Counted from the stretch's first letter, positions 28,732-37,930 are shown. The stretch is 64,000 bases of DNA from Nocardioides jiangxiensis (GCF_030580915.1 NZ_JAUQTA010000001.1:868001-932000), one strand, 5' to 3'. A program made the numbers and translations. Notes: generated from the sequence alone by a model not told the origin.

Positions 28732-29886
28732 TCAGTGCCGTGTGAGATGAGTGACCACCTCGTAGTGACCCGTGTGCGGGAACATGTCGAGCAGCCGCGC
28801 CCGGACCGGCCGCAGCGAGGGCATCGCGGCGAGGTCGCGCGCGAGCGACAGGGCGTTGCAGCTGGAGTAGACGACGTCGCGCACCGGCGACGCCTCGAGG
28901 GCCGCCGCCAGCGGACCGATGCCGCGCCGGGGCGGGTTCACGACGACGAGGTCGGCCGTCGGGAGCAGCGCGTCCATCGTCGTGGCGTCACCGGCCTCGA
29001 AACGCGCCCCGGACAGCCCCATCTCCTCCGCCGTACGCCGCGCGGCAGCCACGGCGTCCTCGCTGATCTCGATGCCGGTCACGACGGGCGACGACGCGCC
29101 ACGGGCCGCGTGCAGCGCGAAGCCGCCGACCCCGCAGTAGAGGTCGAGCACGCGCCCCGGCGCCACGTCCTCGACCCACTCGGTCGCCTGGGCGTAGAGC
29201 GCGGCGGCGACGCCGGTGTTGGTCTGGAAGAAGCCCTGGGGCCGGAGGTGGAGGGGCAGGCCGTTGAGCCGCATCGTGAGCGTGGACCCGTGCAGGACGA
29301 TCTCGCGCTCGCCCTCGAGCACGGCCTTGTGCGCCGGCTGCAGGTTGAGGCTGACGACCGCCGCGGCCGGCAGCGCCTCGAGGAGCCACGGGAGGTGCTT
29401 GCGGATCCGGGCCACCGGCTCCTGGGAGCGCAGCACGAAGCGCACCATCAGCTCGCTGTCCGGCGACTCGGTGACGATGACGTGCTTGAGCTCTCCCCGC
29501 CGGGACCCCAGGTCGTAGGGCGCGAGGTCCGCCCGCGCGATGAAGGCGGCGAGCACCTCCATGGCGGCCACGATGCCCGGCGTGTGGAGCGCACAGTCCC
29601 GCAGGTCGATGCCGGCCAGCCCGGCCAGTGCGGCCTGCGACCCGGCGGGGGCCAGGATGCCGAGGACCGGCGCCGTGCTCGTGCCGGTCACGACCATCTT
29701 CGCCTTGTTGCGGAAGCCCGACTCGGCACTGGCGACCGGCGGCAGCCACTCCACGCCGCCCGCCACGGGGTCGAGCAGGGCCCGGACGGCCGCCTGCTTG
29801 GCTGCCAGCTGGTCGGCGTACGGCGTGGGGAGCAGGGCGCAGGAGCCGCACCTGCCCGCGTCGAAGTGGTGGCAGGAGAGGCTCAC
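28732..29886 (-). CDS. rlmC: 23S rRNA (uracil-C5)-methyltransferase RlmC
   Basis: A 384-residue SAM-dependent RNA methyltransferase expected to methylate a uracil of 23S rRNA (m5U747 in E. coli). The N-terminal iron-sulfur Cys are in CHHFDAGRCGSCALL, then FRNKAKMVVTG, the SAM site VLDLYCGVGGFALHAA, VVNPPRRGIGP and the catalytic Cys in VVYSSCNALSLARDL; it ends DMFPHTGHYEVVTHL. Sequence pattern and length match RlmC rather than RlmD or TrmA. The GTG start overlaps the stop of the preceding gene by 4 bases. Confidence 0.92.
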   Translation of the reverse strand: MSLSCHHFDAGRCGSCALLPTPYADQLAAKQAAVRALLDPVAGGVEWLPPVASAESGFRNKAKMVVTGTSTAPVLGILAPAGSQAALAGLAGIDLRDCALHTPGIVAAMEVLAAFIARADLAPYDLGSRRGELKHVIVTESPDSELMVRFVLRSQEPVARIRKHLPWLLEALPAAAVVSLNLQPAHKAVLEGEREIVLHGSTLTMRLNGLPLHLRPQGFFQTNTGVAAALYAQATEWVEDVAPGRVLDLYCGVGGFALHAARGASSPVVTGIEISEDAVAAARRTAEEMGLSGARFEAGDATTMDALLPTADLVVVNPPRRGIGPLAAALEASPVRDVVYSSCNALSLARDLAAMPSLRPVRARLLDMFPHTGHYEVVTHLTRH

Positions 29887-30311
29887 GCACCGGCCCCTTC
29901 GACGGGGAGCGGGTACGCCGCGAGGGCGCGCGCCTTGAGCTCGTTCCACTTCGGCTCCCGCTGGCGGAGCGTCGGCCCGCTCGGGACACTCTCCTGTCCG
30001 CGCGCCCAGGCGACGTAGCCGGCGTAGCTGCCCGATCCCGGATCCTCGGCGAGGTAGCGCGCCACGACGGCCAGGACGTCGTCGTCGCTCCAGCGCCGCG
30101 ACGTGGACCGGGTCTTGTTGGTCGCGACCCCGGCAGCGGCACACGCCCCGACCCACGAGCCGAAGCGGCGGATCACCAGCGTGCTCGACGCGGCCGGGTG
30201 CGACGCGCGCCAGGCGTCGTACGCCCCGACGGCGAGCGGCTCGCCCAGCTCCTCGGCTGCAGCACGCAGACCGGCGGCGATGGTCTCGTCGGAGAAGGTC
30301 GGGGTGCGCAC
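29883..30311 (-). CDS. Homing endonuclease-associated repeat protein
   Basis: A 142-residue protein with two copies of a helical repeat resembling the homing-endonuclease-associated repeat (PF18780): the first runs from IAAGLRAAAEELGEPL to RRFGSWVGACAAAG, the second from VLAVVARYLAEDPGSG to PKWNELKARAL. Such repeats are thought to bind DNA. There is no HNH or other nuclease domain, so it is not itself a homing enzyme. GTG 30311 is used because residues upstream look non-coding. Its stop codon overlaps the rlmC start (GTGA), so both are translated together. Confidence 0.7.
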   Translation of the reverse strand: MRTPTFSDETIAAGLRAAAEELGEPLAVGAYDAWRASHPAASSTLVIRRFGSWVGACAAAGVATNKTRSTSRRWSDDDVLAVVARYLAEDPGSGSYAGYVAWARGQESVPSGPTLRQREPKWNELKARALAAYPLPVEGAGA

Positions 30312-30369
30312 CCCTGCATTCTCCCCGATCAGGCGGCCCGACGGTGCCTCGCGCCCGTAGGCTTCACAT

Positions 30370-31356
30370 GTGAGCAGGAGCGATGCCGTCCGCAGGAGGG
30401 GGACGTTCCGCGCCCTCCTCATGCTGGCGCTGGTGGCTGCCATCGTGCTTCCCGTCGTCGGGCTGCGCGTGCTGGCGAAGGACTCCCCCGAAGCCGTGTC
30501 CCGGACCGGCAGCGTGACCCTGACACCGGGGCACCGCCTGCTCTACGTCGTCGACGGCCACGTCGCCTCGCTGTCCCTCACCGGCACCGCCATCTCCCTG
30601 CACGGGACCCCGGTCGTCTCCGACCTCCTCTGCGCCCGCGTGTACGCCGCCCACGGCACCGGTCTCTGCCTCCGCAAGATCAACGCGGTCGCATGGTCCG
30701 CGACCGTCCTGGACCGCGACCTCCAGGCCACCACGACCTGGCCGATGGCCGGCGAGCCGGCCCTCGCCCGGGTCTCCCCCAGCGGTCGGATGGTCGCCTG
30801 GACCGCCCTGACCAGGGGCAGCTCCCTCAGCGGCTCGTTCTCGGCCGTCACCTCGGTGGTCGACACCTCCACGGGCACGCAGGTCGAGGACCTCGCGGCG
30901 TACACCGTGACGAAGGGCAAGCACGGCCCGAGACTGCACGGCACCCAGGTGTGGGGCGTGACCTTCGTCGACGACGACCGGTTCTATGCCACCGTCAGCC
31001 ACGACGGCACCCGCTACCTCGCCGTCGGCAGCATCCACGACCGCACGCTGCGGACGATCGCGGAGGACGTCACCAACCCGGCGGTCTCCCCCGACGGCAG
31101 GCGGGTCGCCTTCGTGCGTCCCGGCGTCGGCGAGCGCGGACGCGGCCTGCTCGCGGTGATGAACCTCCGTACGCACGGCACCGTCGAGTTCGGCGAGCAG
31201 CGCGGCGTCGTGGACCAGCCGATCTGGATCGACGCGCGCACGATCGGCTACGTCGTCCGGGACGACGCGGGCAGGAGCTCCATCTGGTCGACACCGCTCG
31301 GCGGCGGCACCCCGGAGCTGCTGGTCGACGACGCCCAGTCTCCCAGCCCGCTCTGA
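30370..31356 (+). CDS. Membrane-anchored TolB-like beta-propeller protein
   Basis: A 328-residue protein with an N-terminal membrane helix (ALLMLALVAAIVLPVVGLRV) and an outside domain of repeated beta strands in the WD40-like/TolB style, for example PALARVSPSGRMVAWT and NPAVSPDGRRVAFVRPG and QPIWIDARTIGYVV. Propellers of this kind bind proteins or peptides. TAGGCT at 30358-30363 lies 6 bases before the GTG, so a leaderless transcript is likely. It is divergent from the rlmC operon and has no partner gene. Confidence 0.7.
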   Translation: MSRSDAVRRRGTFRALLMLALVAAIVLPVVGLRVLAKDSPEAVSRTGSVTLTPGHRLLYVVDGHVASLSLTGTAISLHGTPVVSDLLCARVYAAHGTGLCLRKINAVAWSATVLDRDLQATTTWPMAGEPALARVSPSGRMVAWTALTRGSSLSGSFSAVTSVVDTSTGTQVEDLAAYTVTKGKHGPRLHGTQVWGVTFVDDDRFYATVSHDGTRYLAVGSIHDRTLRTIAEDVTNPAVSPDGRRVAFVRPGVGERGRGLLAVMNLRTHGTVEFGEQRGVVDQPIWIDARTIGYVVRDDAGRSSIWSTPLGGGTPELLVDDAQSPSPL

Positions 31357-31360
31357 GGAC

Positions 31361-31795
31361 TCAGGTCAGCAGCATCCAGGCCAGGGCGAGGAGCACCAGC
31401 GCACCCAGGCACACCAGCAGCGTGCCCGAGAGCAGCAGCGGCAGCATGACCCAGGAGCCGACGGGGCGGTGCATCCAGCTGTCCTCGTGCCCGAGCGCCT
31501 CGGCGAGGTCGACGGGCAGCGGCGTCGTCGGCGGGATCAGCCGCATCTCCCCGAGCCGGCGGTAGACCGCCGCGGCCTCCTCGAGCCCGATCGGCTCCAG
31601 CCCGGCCAGCTCGACGAACCCGTCGTGACCCTGCGTCGAGGCGTCGACCGGCAGCCAGAGGCCGGTCAGGTCGAGGCGCTCCAGGACCGGGTACGGCGGA
31701 GCGCCGGCGCCCCGGCGTACCGACTCGCGGTGGAGGGTGATGCTGAGATCGTGCTCGACGCCGGAGCGGTAGTAGCGGCAGGAGCTGGTGTTCAT
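31361..31795 (-). CDS. Tail-anchored membrane protein of unknown function
   Basis: A 144-residue protein beginning MNTSSCRYYRSGVEHDL with a soluble N-terminal part and a single strong helix at the very end (MLPLLLSGTLLVCLGALVLLALAWMLL). The soluble part has one short acidic/aromatic segment (FVELAGLEPIGLEEAAAVYRRL). I recognise no domain. It converges on the propeller gene with only four bases between stop codons. The ATG is preceded by TACCCT at 8 bases. Confidence 0.6.
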   Translation of the reverse strand: MNTSSCRYYRSGVEHDLSITLHRESVRRGAGAPPYPVLERLDLTGLWLPVDASTQGHDGFVELAGLEPIGLEEAAAVYRRLGEMRLIPPTTPLPVDLAEALGHEDSWMHRPVGSWVMLPLLLSGTLLVCLGALVLLALAWMLLT

Positions 31796-32034
31796 CGCTG
31801 TCGAGGGTAAGGCACGTCCGGCTGTCGCGGACGCGGTACGGCACCGGCCACCACCCTCCTGACCGGTCAGCAGACGCCGACGCGCCCGACGCGTACACTG
31901 GCCTCCGGCCGGACGCGGGAGTCCGGACCGCACGGGGCTTCTGGGCCCGTCCCCGCAGGGACCGGCACGTCGCTCACCACGCGCGCAGCACGACCCACGT
32001 CGTGCGCGGTCGGACCTGACCACAGGAGCACTGC

Positions 32035-34221
32035 TTGTCCACGCAGCCCACCCAGTCGAGCCGTCGCAACCGCGGCGGACAGGGCAACCGCCGCGGCGGC
32101 AACCGCGGCGGCAACCGTGCCGGTCAGGCGCGACGCCGGGACAACGAGGGGATCATCCCCGTGCTCGCGAAGGCGGTCCGCGAGGTCGAGCAGGCCGTGC
32201 AGAAGGGCCAGGGCCTCTCCCACCGGTCCCGCTACCAGGCGATCGCCCTGCTGGCACGCAAGGAGCGGCTGCGGGTCCGCGCCGACGACCAGATCTCCGA
32301 GCAGCAGCGCGACACCGAGCTGAAGCGCCTCGACGGCGTCGCTACCATCCTCGCCCAGTGCGCCGCCCGTGAGCCCGGCCTGTTCTCCCTCCTCGACGAG
32401 AACGCCGAGATCGGCGAGGCCACGCGGCACCGCATGGCCGAGATGCTCGAGGCCGCCGGCCAGGCCGCCGAGGCCGTGGCAGTCGAGGAGTCCCCCGCCG
32501 ACACCGACGGCGCCGCACCGCGCACCGAGCGCAAGGCCACTCCTCCGTCGGTGATCGCCGCCCGCCTGGCGAACCCGTTCCTCGTCCCCGACTTCAGCCA
32601 GGCCGTGCGCCGCGTGCAGGGCACGCTCGTCGGCTGGGAGCTGATCGGGCCGCTGCTCAACTCCTTCGAGCAGCCGGTGCCCGGAGCGCCGGCCTGCATG
32701 GAGCTCCCCGAGCCGCGTCCGATGCTGCTGCCGCCGGGCGTGGAGCTGATGGAGCACCAGGCGCGCCTGCTCTCCGCCGTCGCCGGTGGCCACCGCACCT
32801 TCCTCCTCGCCGACGAGCCGGGTCTGGGCAAGACGGCCCAGTCGCTACTCGCGGCCGAGGTCGCCGAGGCGTACCCGCTGCTCTGCGTCGTCCCCAACGT
32901 CGTCAAGACGAACTGGGCCCGGGAGGCCGCCCGCTGGGTGCCGGGCCGCTCGGTCTCGGTCGTGCACGGTGACGGCAACGACGTCGACGGCTTCGCCGAC
33001 ATCATCATCGTCAACTACGAGGTGCTCGACCGCCACGTCGACTGGATCGGCGAGCACGGCTTCCGCGGCATGGTGGTCGACGAGGCGCACTACATCAAGA
33101 ACCGCAAGTCGCAGCGCTCGCAGTACGTCGTGGAGATCTCCGAGCGGATCCGGCGCCGGGTGGCCCGTCCGCTGCTCATGGCGCTGACCGGCACCCCGCT
33201 GATCAACGACATCGAGGACTTCCGCGCGATCTGGCACTTCCTGGGCTGGATCGAGGAGCGCAAGCCGGGCCAGGCCCTGATGGCGGCCCTCGAGGAGACC
33301 CACCTGACGCCGGCGGACCACCCGTTCTACCCGGCCGCCCGCCAGGCCGTGATCGACATGGGCATCGTGCGTCGCCGCAAGGTGGACGTCGCCGCCGACA
33401 TCCCCGCCCGCCGCGTGGCCGACCTCCCCGTCGAGCTCGAGGGGGCCGAGGGCCGGTCGATCCAGAAGGCCGAGCGCGAGCTCGCCGCGCGCCTCGTCGG
33501 CCGCTACGACGCCGCCATCGAGACCCGCCGCTCCTCGCCCGTCGCGGTCGCCTCGGCCGAGGGCGCCGATGGCATCGACCACGACCTGGTACGCCGCGTG
33601 GCCGAGCGCGAGGTGGCCGAGGGCTCCGACAACACCACCGGCGAGAACGTCTTCGCGATGGTGCGCCGGATCGGCCGCGCCAAGGCCACGCTCGCCGCGG
33701 ACTACACCGCGCAGCTGGCGCACTCGACCGGCAAGGTCGTCTTCTTCGCCAAGCACCTCGACGTGATGGACGCCGCGGGTGAGGTCTTCGACAAGCGCGA
33801 GATCCGCTATACGCAGATCCGCGGCGACCAGTCCGCCACCGCGCGCACCAAGGCGATCGACGACTTCGTCAACGACCCCGAGGTGAAGGTCATCGTCTGC
33901 TCGCTGACCGCGGCGGGCGTCGGCATCAACCTCCAGGTCGCCTCCAACGTGGTGCTCGCGGAGCTCTCGTGGACCGACGCCGAGCAGACCCAGGCAATCG
34001 ACCGTGTGCACCGGATCGGCCAGACCGAGCCGGTGACCGCGTGGCGCATCCTCGCCGCGCAGACGATCGACACCCGGATCGCGGAGCTGATCGACTCCAA
34101 GGCCGGGCTCGCGGCGCGTGCGCTCGACGGTGCCGAGGAGGAGGAGACCGCAGCGGTGGACATCCAGGTCGAGACGCTGGTCTCGATCCTCACCGACGCG
34201 CTGCGTGCCCGCACCGCCTGA
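32035..34221 (+). CDS. SNF2-family DEAD/DEAH-box helicase
   Basis: A 728-residue Swi2/Snf2-type ATPase. The first 40 residues are an Arg/Gly tail (NRRGGNRGGNRAG) that may bind nucleic acid. Motor motifs in order: LADEPGLGKTAQSLLAAE (motif I, about 262), VVDEAHYIKNRKSQRS (motif II), MALTGTPLIND (III), KVVFFAKHLDV, and VIVCSLTAAGVGINLQ then QAIDRVHRIGQTEPV (V-VI). The TTG start has AGGAG 7 bases before it. A TACACT box at 31894-31899 predicts a leader of about 130 bases with possible hairpins. Probably remodels protein-DNA complexes; the target is unknown. Confidence 0.88.
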   Translation: MSTQPTQSSRRNRGGQGNRRGGNRGGNRAGQARRRDNEGIIPVLAKAVREVEQAVQKGQGLSHRSRYQAIALLARKERLRVRADDQISEQQRDTELKRLDGVATILAQCAAREPGLFSLLDENAEIGEATRHRMAEMLEAAGQAAEAVAVEESPADTDGAAPRTERKATPPSVIAARLANPFLVPDFSQAVRRVQGTLVGWELIGPLLNSFEQPVPGAPACMELPEPRPMLLPPGVELMEHQARLLSAVAGGHRTFLLADEPGLGKTAQSLLAAEVAEAYPLLCVVPNVVKTNWAREAARWVPGRSVSVVHGDGNDVDGFADIIIVNYEVLDRHVDWIGEHGFRGMVVDEAHYIKNRKSQRSQYVVEISERIRRRVARPLLMALTGTPLINDIEDFRAIWHFLGWIEERKPGQALMAALEETHLTPADHPFYPAARQAVIDMGIVRRRKVDVAADIPARRVADLPVELEGAEGRSIQKAERELAARLVGRYDAAIETRRSSPVAVASAEGADGIDHDLVRRVAEREVAEGSDNTTGENVFAMVRRIGRAKATLAADYTAQLAHSTGKVVFFAKHLDVMDAAGEVFDKREIRYTQIRGDQSATARTKAIDDFVNDPEVKVIVCSLTAAGVGINLQVASNVVLAELSWTDAEQTQAIDRVHRIGQTEPVTAWRILAAQTIDTRIAELIDSKAGLAARALDGAEEEETAAVDIQVETLVSILTDALRARTA

Positions 34222-34272
34222 CACCCTCACCGCCTGACACCCGCACCGCCTGACATCTGGCACGCTCGGGTC

Positions 34273-35307
34273 ATGCCCGAGCGCACACCCCCGGTGACGG
34301 CCGGCCACGAGCCGGTCGCACGGGCCGTCCGTGAGTACGCCGCACGCCAGCCCTCGCTGGTCCCCGTGACGTCGGCGTGGGTCGAGCTGGTGACCAGCCT
34401 GCTCGACGACGCCGGCATCAACTACCTCAGCGTGACCGGGCGGACGAAGACCGTCGCCAGCTTCGCCGGCAAGGCGGCCCGGAGCGGCCCCGACGGCACT
34501 CCGCTGTACGCCGACCCGGCCGCGCAGATCACCGACGCGATCGGCGTCCGCGTGATCACCTACGTCCACCGCGACGTGGACGCGGTCGCCGACCTGCTCG
34601 CGGAGGAGTTCGCGATCCTCGACGACCGCGACCTCGGTGCCGAGACGGCGCAGCTGGGCGGCTTCGGCTACGCGAGCCGGCACCTGCTGATCGCTCCCCC
34701 GCCAGAACGCGAGCTGGCTCCGGCGTACGCGTTGCTGGGGAGGGGCGAGGACGCCCACCACGCGTCGGTCCAGGTGCGTACGGTGCTGCAGCACGCCTGG
34801 GCGGAGTTCGAGCACGACATCCGCTACAAGGGCACCATCCCCGAGGAGCACTCGGCGGACTTCGACCGGCGCTTCACCCTCGCGGCGGGCCTGCTCGAGC
34901 TCGCGGACCGCGAGTTCTCGGCGATCCGCGAGCAGCTCGAGCGCAGCGTCCCGCAGCACCGCGCCGTCGACGAGTCGGGCGACCCGCGGATCGCGGCGAA
35001 GGAGCTGTCGAGCTTCCTGTCGGCGCACTACACCGACGCCGGCTGGTCACGGTCGGACCACTACGGGTGGATCAGTGGCCTCCTGCTCGAGCTCGGCATC
35101 ACCTCCCTCGACGAGCTCGGTGCGCTGCTCGCCTCGGTGGACAGCGCGGCCCTCCACGAGCGGATGGGCTACCGCCACCCCGCGGGCGCGGTCCGCAAGC
35201 TCGACGACGCGCTGCTGGCGATCTTCGGCGACCGCTACGCGACCCTGCACGGCAACGCCCACCGCACGCCGCTGCTGCGTGCCCGTCTGGCGAGGATCGA
35301 GGCATGA
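34273..35307 (+). CDS. RelA/SpoT-domain (GTP pyrophosphokinase family) protein
   Basis: A 344-residue protein with a (p)ppGpp synthetase-type domain in the first two thirds: ITDAIGVRVITYVHRDVDAV, GGFGYASRHLLI and VQVRTVLQHAWAEFEHDIRY with the catalytic Glu and His. There is no HD hydrolase, TGS or ACT domain, so it is a small alarmone synthetase-like protein with an extra C-terminal helical part (about 235-344). It lies downstream of the SNF2 helicase and overlaps the DUF2237 gene by 4 bases. Synthesis of (p)ppGpp is likely from the motifs but not proven; related toxins modify tRNA or adenosine nucleotides. Confidence 0.82.
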   Translation: MPERTPPVTAGHEPVARAVREYAARQPSLVPVTSAWVELVTSLLDDAGINYLSVTGRTKTVASFAGKAARSGPDGTPLYADPAAQITDAIGVRVITYVHRDVDAVADLLAEEFAILDDRDLGAETAQLGGFGYASRHLLIAPPPERELAPAYALLGRGEDAHHASVQVRTVLQHAWAEFEHDIRYKGTIPEEHSADFDRRFTLAAGLLELADREFSAIREQLERSVPQHRAVDESGDPRIAAKELSSFLSAHYTDAGWSRSDHYGWISGLLLELGITSLDELGALLASVDSAALHERMGYRHPAGAVRKLDDALLAIFGDRYATLHGNAHRTPLLRARLARIEA

Positions 35308-35708
35308 GCTTCCAGGTCCCGGTCGAGCGGAACGTCCTCGGCGGGCCGCTCGAGGAGTGCGGCACCGACCCGATGACCGGCTTCCACCGCGACGGCTCGT
35401 GCGCCTGCGGCCCCCACGACGCCGGCCTCCACGCGGTCTGCGCCGTCATGACACCCGAGTTCCTCGCCCACCAGCAGTCGGTGGGCAACGACCTGGTCAC
35501 CCCGCGACCTGAGTGGCACTTCCCCGGCCTGGTGCCCGGCGACCGCTGGTGCGTCGTCGCGGCCCGCTGGCTCCAGGCGTACGCCGCCGGCGCCGCCGCC
35601 CCGGTCGTCCTCGCCGCCACGAGCGAGAGGGCACTCGAGGTCGTGCCGCTGGAGGCGCTCAAGCAGTGCTCCGTCGACGTTCCCGACGACCCGGGCAGCC
35701 TCGCCTGA
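35304..35708 (+). CDS. DUF2237 family protein
   Basis: A 134-residue protein with the DUF2237 pattern: ERNVLGGPLEECGTDPMTGF at the start, Cys in DGSCACGPHD, HAVCAVMT, GNDLVTPRPEWHFPGLVPGD and RWCVVAARW. The family is widespread and has no established function; conserved Cys and acidic residues hint at a metal site. ATG overlaps the preceding stop codon (ATGA), so it is coupled to the RelA/SpoT-domain gene. Confidence 0.85.
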   Translation: MSFQVPVERNVLGGPLEECGTDPMTGFHRDGSCACGPHDAGLHAVCAVMTPEFLAHQQSVGNDLVTPRPEWHFPGLVPGDRWCVVAARWLQAYAAGAAAPVVLAATSERALEVVPLEALKQCSVDVPDDPGSLA

Positions 35709-35712
35709 CAGG

Positions 35713-36639
35713 ATGGCCCGCGTGACGAAGGGCGGACGGGACCAGCGCGCGCCCATGGAGCGGATCATCGGCTTCATGGCGCTCCTCCACGATGCGCGGA
35801 CCCGTGGTCGCGCGGGCGTACCCGCCACGGAGCTGCTCGCGTCGGCCGGGTGGGAGGACGCCGGCGACGGCATCACCGCCCTCAACCGTGACCTCAAGGC
35901 CCTGCGCACTCTCGGCTGGCGGATCGAGAACGTCTCCGCCAAGGGCCTCCCGGCCGTCTTCCGGATGACCAGCGTCGACAACCGCCTCAAGCTCCGCCTC
36001 ACCCCCGGCCAGCAGGCCGCCCTGCGCCGCGCCGTGCTCCTCGCGGACCGCGCGGACCTCGCCGACCAGCTCGACCTGCCCGAGGACGCCGCGCCCGCGC
36101 CCCTGGCAGCCTCCGTCACGGCCGACGACGCGCCGGAGCTGACCGCTGTGGTCGCCGCCGTCCGCAGCAAGGCCCGGCTGCACTTCCGGTACTCCGGCAC
36201 TCCCCGCGTCGTGCACCCCGCCTCCCTGCGCACGCAGCAGGGCCGGTGGTACCTCCGCGGCAACGAGGACGGCAGCACCGTGGTCAAGCGGTTCGTGGTG
36301 AGCCGGATGAGCGAGGTCGCCGCCGATGCCCCCGGCACAGCGGCACCCGTCGCCGACACCGAGCCCGAGAGCCTGCACCCGCTCGCCTGGGAGGTCGACT
36401 CCCCCGTCGAGGTGACCCTCCGTGCGCCGCAGCAGTACGCCGCCGACGTACGCCGCTGGCTGGGTGCCCCTGTGGAGGAGAGCGAGGAGGGCGCGGACGC
36501 TCTCCTCGTCTACCGCGTGACGCACCGGGCGGCCATGCGGGCGCGGATCTACCAGCTGGGCACGCGCGTGCGGGTCGAGGGCCCGGAGGGCTTCCGCGAC
36601 GAGCTGCTCGCCGAGCTCGCGACGATGGCAGGTGAGTGA
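35713..36639 (+). CDS. WYL domain transcriptional regulator (first of a pair)
   Basis: A 308-residue regulator. The N-terminus is a winged helix-turn-helix (ERIIGFMALLHDARTRGRAG to TALNRDLKALRTLGWRIENV), and the middle is a WYL domain with HPASLRTQQGRWYLRGNED, including the Trp-Tyr-Leu motif, then a WCX-type C-terminal domain. It ends 2 bases before the second WYL gene. Paired WYL regulators resemble PafB-PafC, which activate DNA-damage genes in actinobacteria, but the usual proteasome-locus neighbours are absent here, so I do not assign that name. Confidence 0.85.
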   Translation: MARVTKGGRDQRAPMERIIGFMALLHDARTRGRAGVPATELLASAGWEDAGDGITALNRDLKALRTLGWRIENVSAKGLPAVFRMTSVDNRLKLRLTPGQQAALRRAVLLADRADLADQLDLPEDAAPAPLAASVTADDAPELTAVVAAVRSKARLHFRYSGTPRVVHPASLRTQQGRWYLRGNEDGSTVVKRFVVSRMSEVAADAPGTAAPVADTEPESLHPLAWEVDSPVEVTLRAPQQYAADVRRWLGAPVEESEEGADALLVYRVTHRAAMRARIYQLGTRVRVEGPEGFRDELLAELATMAGE

Positions 36640-36640
36640 G

Positions 36641-37624
36641 ATGGCCGCCCCGAAGTACATCCAGCGCTTCGCCCGCCTGCCCGAGGTCTTCGACCTGCTG
36701 ACCGGACGTCCCGGCGGCCTGCCGCTGCGGCAGCTCGCCGATGCCGTCGGCACGAGCGTCGACGAGCTCCGCGAGGACCTGCTGACCTTCTACGCGACGG
36801 AGCCCCGCAACGCGCTCTTCGGCCTCCAGCGCCCCGACTCGATCGACTTCTGTGCCGCCGACGGGTCCGACGCGGACCCCGCCGACGCCGAGGTCGTGCG
36901 GATCATCGGCGAGCAGCCGTGGGACGAGCTGGGCGTCGAGTACCTCGATGCGTCCGAGCTGGCGCTGATCTACACCGCCGCGACCGCGCTGCTCGAGATC
37001 CGGCCCGACGACGAGGAGCTGCGCGGCGCGGTCGCCGTGCTGACGCAGACCATGCTCGGGGGCCTGGACGCGGACGCTGCGGTCGCCACCCCACACGATT
37101 CGTGGCATTCCTCGCTCGAGCCCCTGCAGGCCGCGGTGGACGGCCACCGGCGGGTCCGGATCACCTACTCCGCGGCCTGGTCCGAGGGTGTCCGCGAACG
37201 GGTCATCGAGCCGTGGCGCCTGGTCCAGACCCGCCGGGGGTGGGAGGTCGACGCCGGCGTCGACGGCGACGTGCGGACCTACCTGCTCGCTCACATCCGC
37301 TCGCTGGAGGTGCTGGAGGAGACCTTCGAGCCTCCCGCGGACGTCGACGCCCGGATCGAGGCCCAGCGCGCGACCACGACCGTCCGGGTGCGGGTCCCCC
37401 ACCGCGCCCGCTGGGCGGCCGACTTCCACGCCGAGCGGGTCGACGTCGTGACCGACGACGAGCTCACCGCCACCCTCGACCTCGCCCTCCTGCCGCCCGT
37501 CGAGCAGCGGATCGGCCAGCTGCTGCTGGTCGCCGGCGAGGACGCGCAGGTGCTCGCGCCGGCCGGGCTGATCGCCGCCGGCCCGGCCCTGGCGGAGCAG
37601 CTCCTCGCCCACCACCGCGGCTGA
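36641..37624 (+). CDS. WYL domain transcriptional regulator (second of a pair)
   Basis: A 327-residue protein of similar architecture to the preceding one: a PafC-like winged helix domain (RFARLPEVFDLLTGRPGG and QLADAVGTSVDELREDLL) and a WYL-type domain around VRITYSAAWSEGVRERVIEPW, in which the literal Trp-Tyr-Leu motif is not kept (GWEVDAGVD). ATG 36641 is chosen over GTG 36632 because CAGGTGAG fits as its ribosome-binding site. The two proteins probably act as a heterodimer. It is the last gene of the rightward run from 32 kb. Confidence 0.83.
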   Translation: MAAPKYIQRFARLPEVFDLLTGRPGGLPLRQLADAVGTSVDELREDLLTFYATEPRNALFGLQRPDSIDFCAADGSDADPADAEVVRIIGEQPWDELGVEYLDASELALIYTAATALLEIRPDDEELRGAVAVLTQTMLGGLDADAAVATPHDSWHSSLEPLQAAVDGHRRVRITYSAAWSEGVRERVIEPWRLVQTRRGWEVDAGVDGDVRTYLLAHIRSLEVLEETFEPPADVDARIEAQRATTTVRVRVPHRARWAADFHAERVDVVTDDELTATLDLALLPPVEQRIGQLLLVAGEDAQVLAPAGLIAAGPALAEQLLAHHRG

Positions 37625-37751
37625 TCCGGCCCCTCCGCGGGCGCACGTGACGCGGCGTCGACACCAAGCGGTCCAGACCGGTCATGCCGCATCCGCGCAC
37701 TTTCGTCACGGCTCCTGCGGGCGACCACCTACTGCCCCTAACCTCCCGTCC

Positions 37752-37850
37752 ATGGCCGTCGAGTGGAGCTGTGTCGTCGTGGTGCACCGCCTTGCTGCTG
37801 TCGTGGTCGCCCTCGGTCCCCTGCTGCTGAGCAGCCCGCACCTCGGCTGA
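37752..37850 (+). CDS. Possible leaderless 32-residue membrane peptide
   Basis: A frame of 32 codons encoding MAVEWSCVVVVHRLAAVVVA and a further hydrophobic end (LGPLLLSSPHLG), i.e. one possible membrane helix. TAACCT at 37739-37744 lies exactly 7 bases before the ATG, the spacing seen at the better-supported leaderless starts in this window. The gap of 306 bases from 37625 to 37930 holds nothing else recognisable. It could be a real small protein or a chance frame. Confidence 0.3.
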   Translation: MAVEWSCVVVVHRLAAVVVALGPLLLSSPHLG

Positions 37851-37930
37851 CGCCCGACGGGTGGTGAGCATCACCGCGATCGGGGCGGTCCGTGGTGCGC
37901 GCGACCTCTGCGTGCGCCTAGCCTTGGCAT

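Noticed and set aside
32845..35028. A frame of 727 codons on the - strand across the SNF2 and RelA/SpoT genes
   Set aside because: It crosses two well-supported opposite-strand genes and has no recognisable motif.
35713..37624. Naming the WYL pair pafB and pafC
   Set aside because: The family fits, but the proteasome and pup genes that usually lie beside pafBC are absent and the second protein lacks the literal WYL motif.
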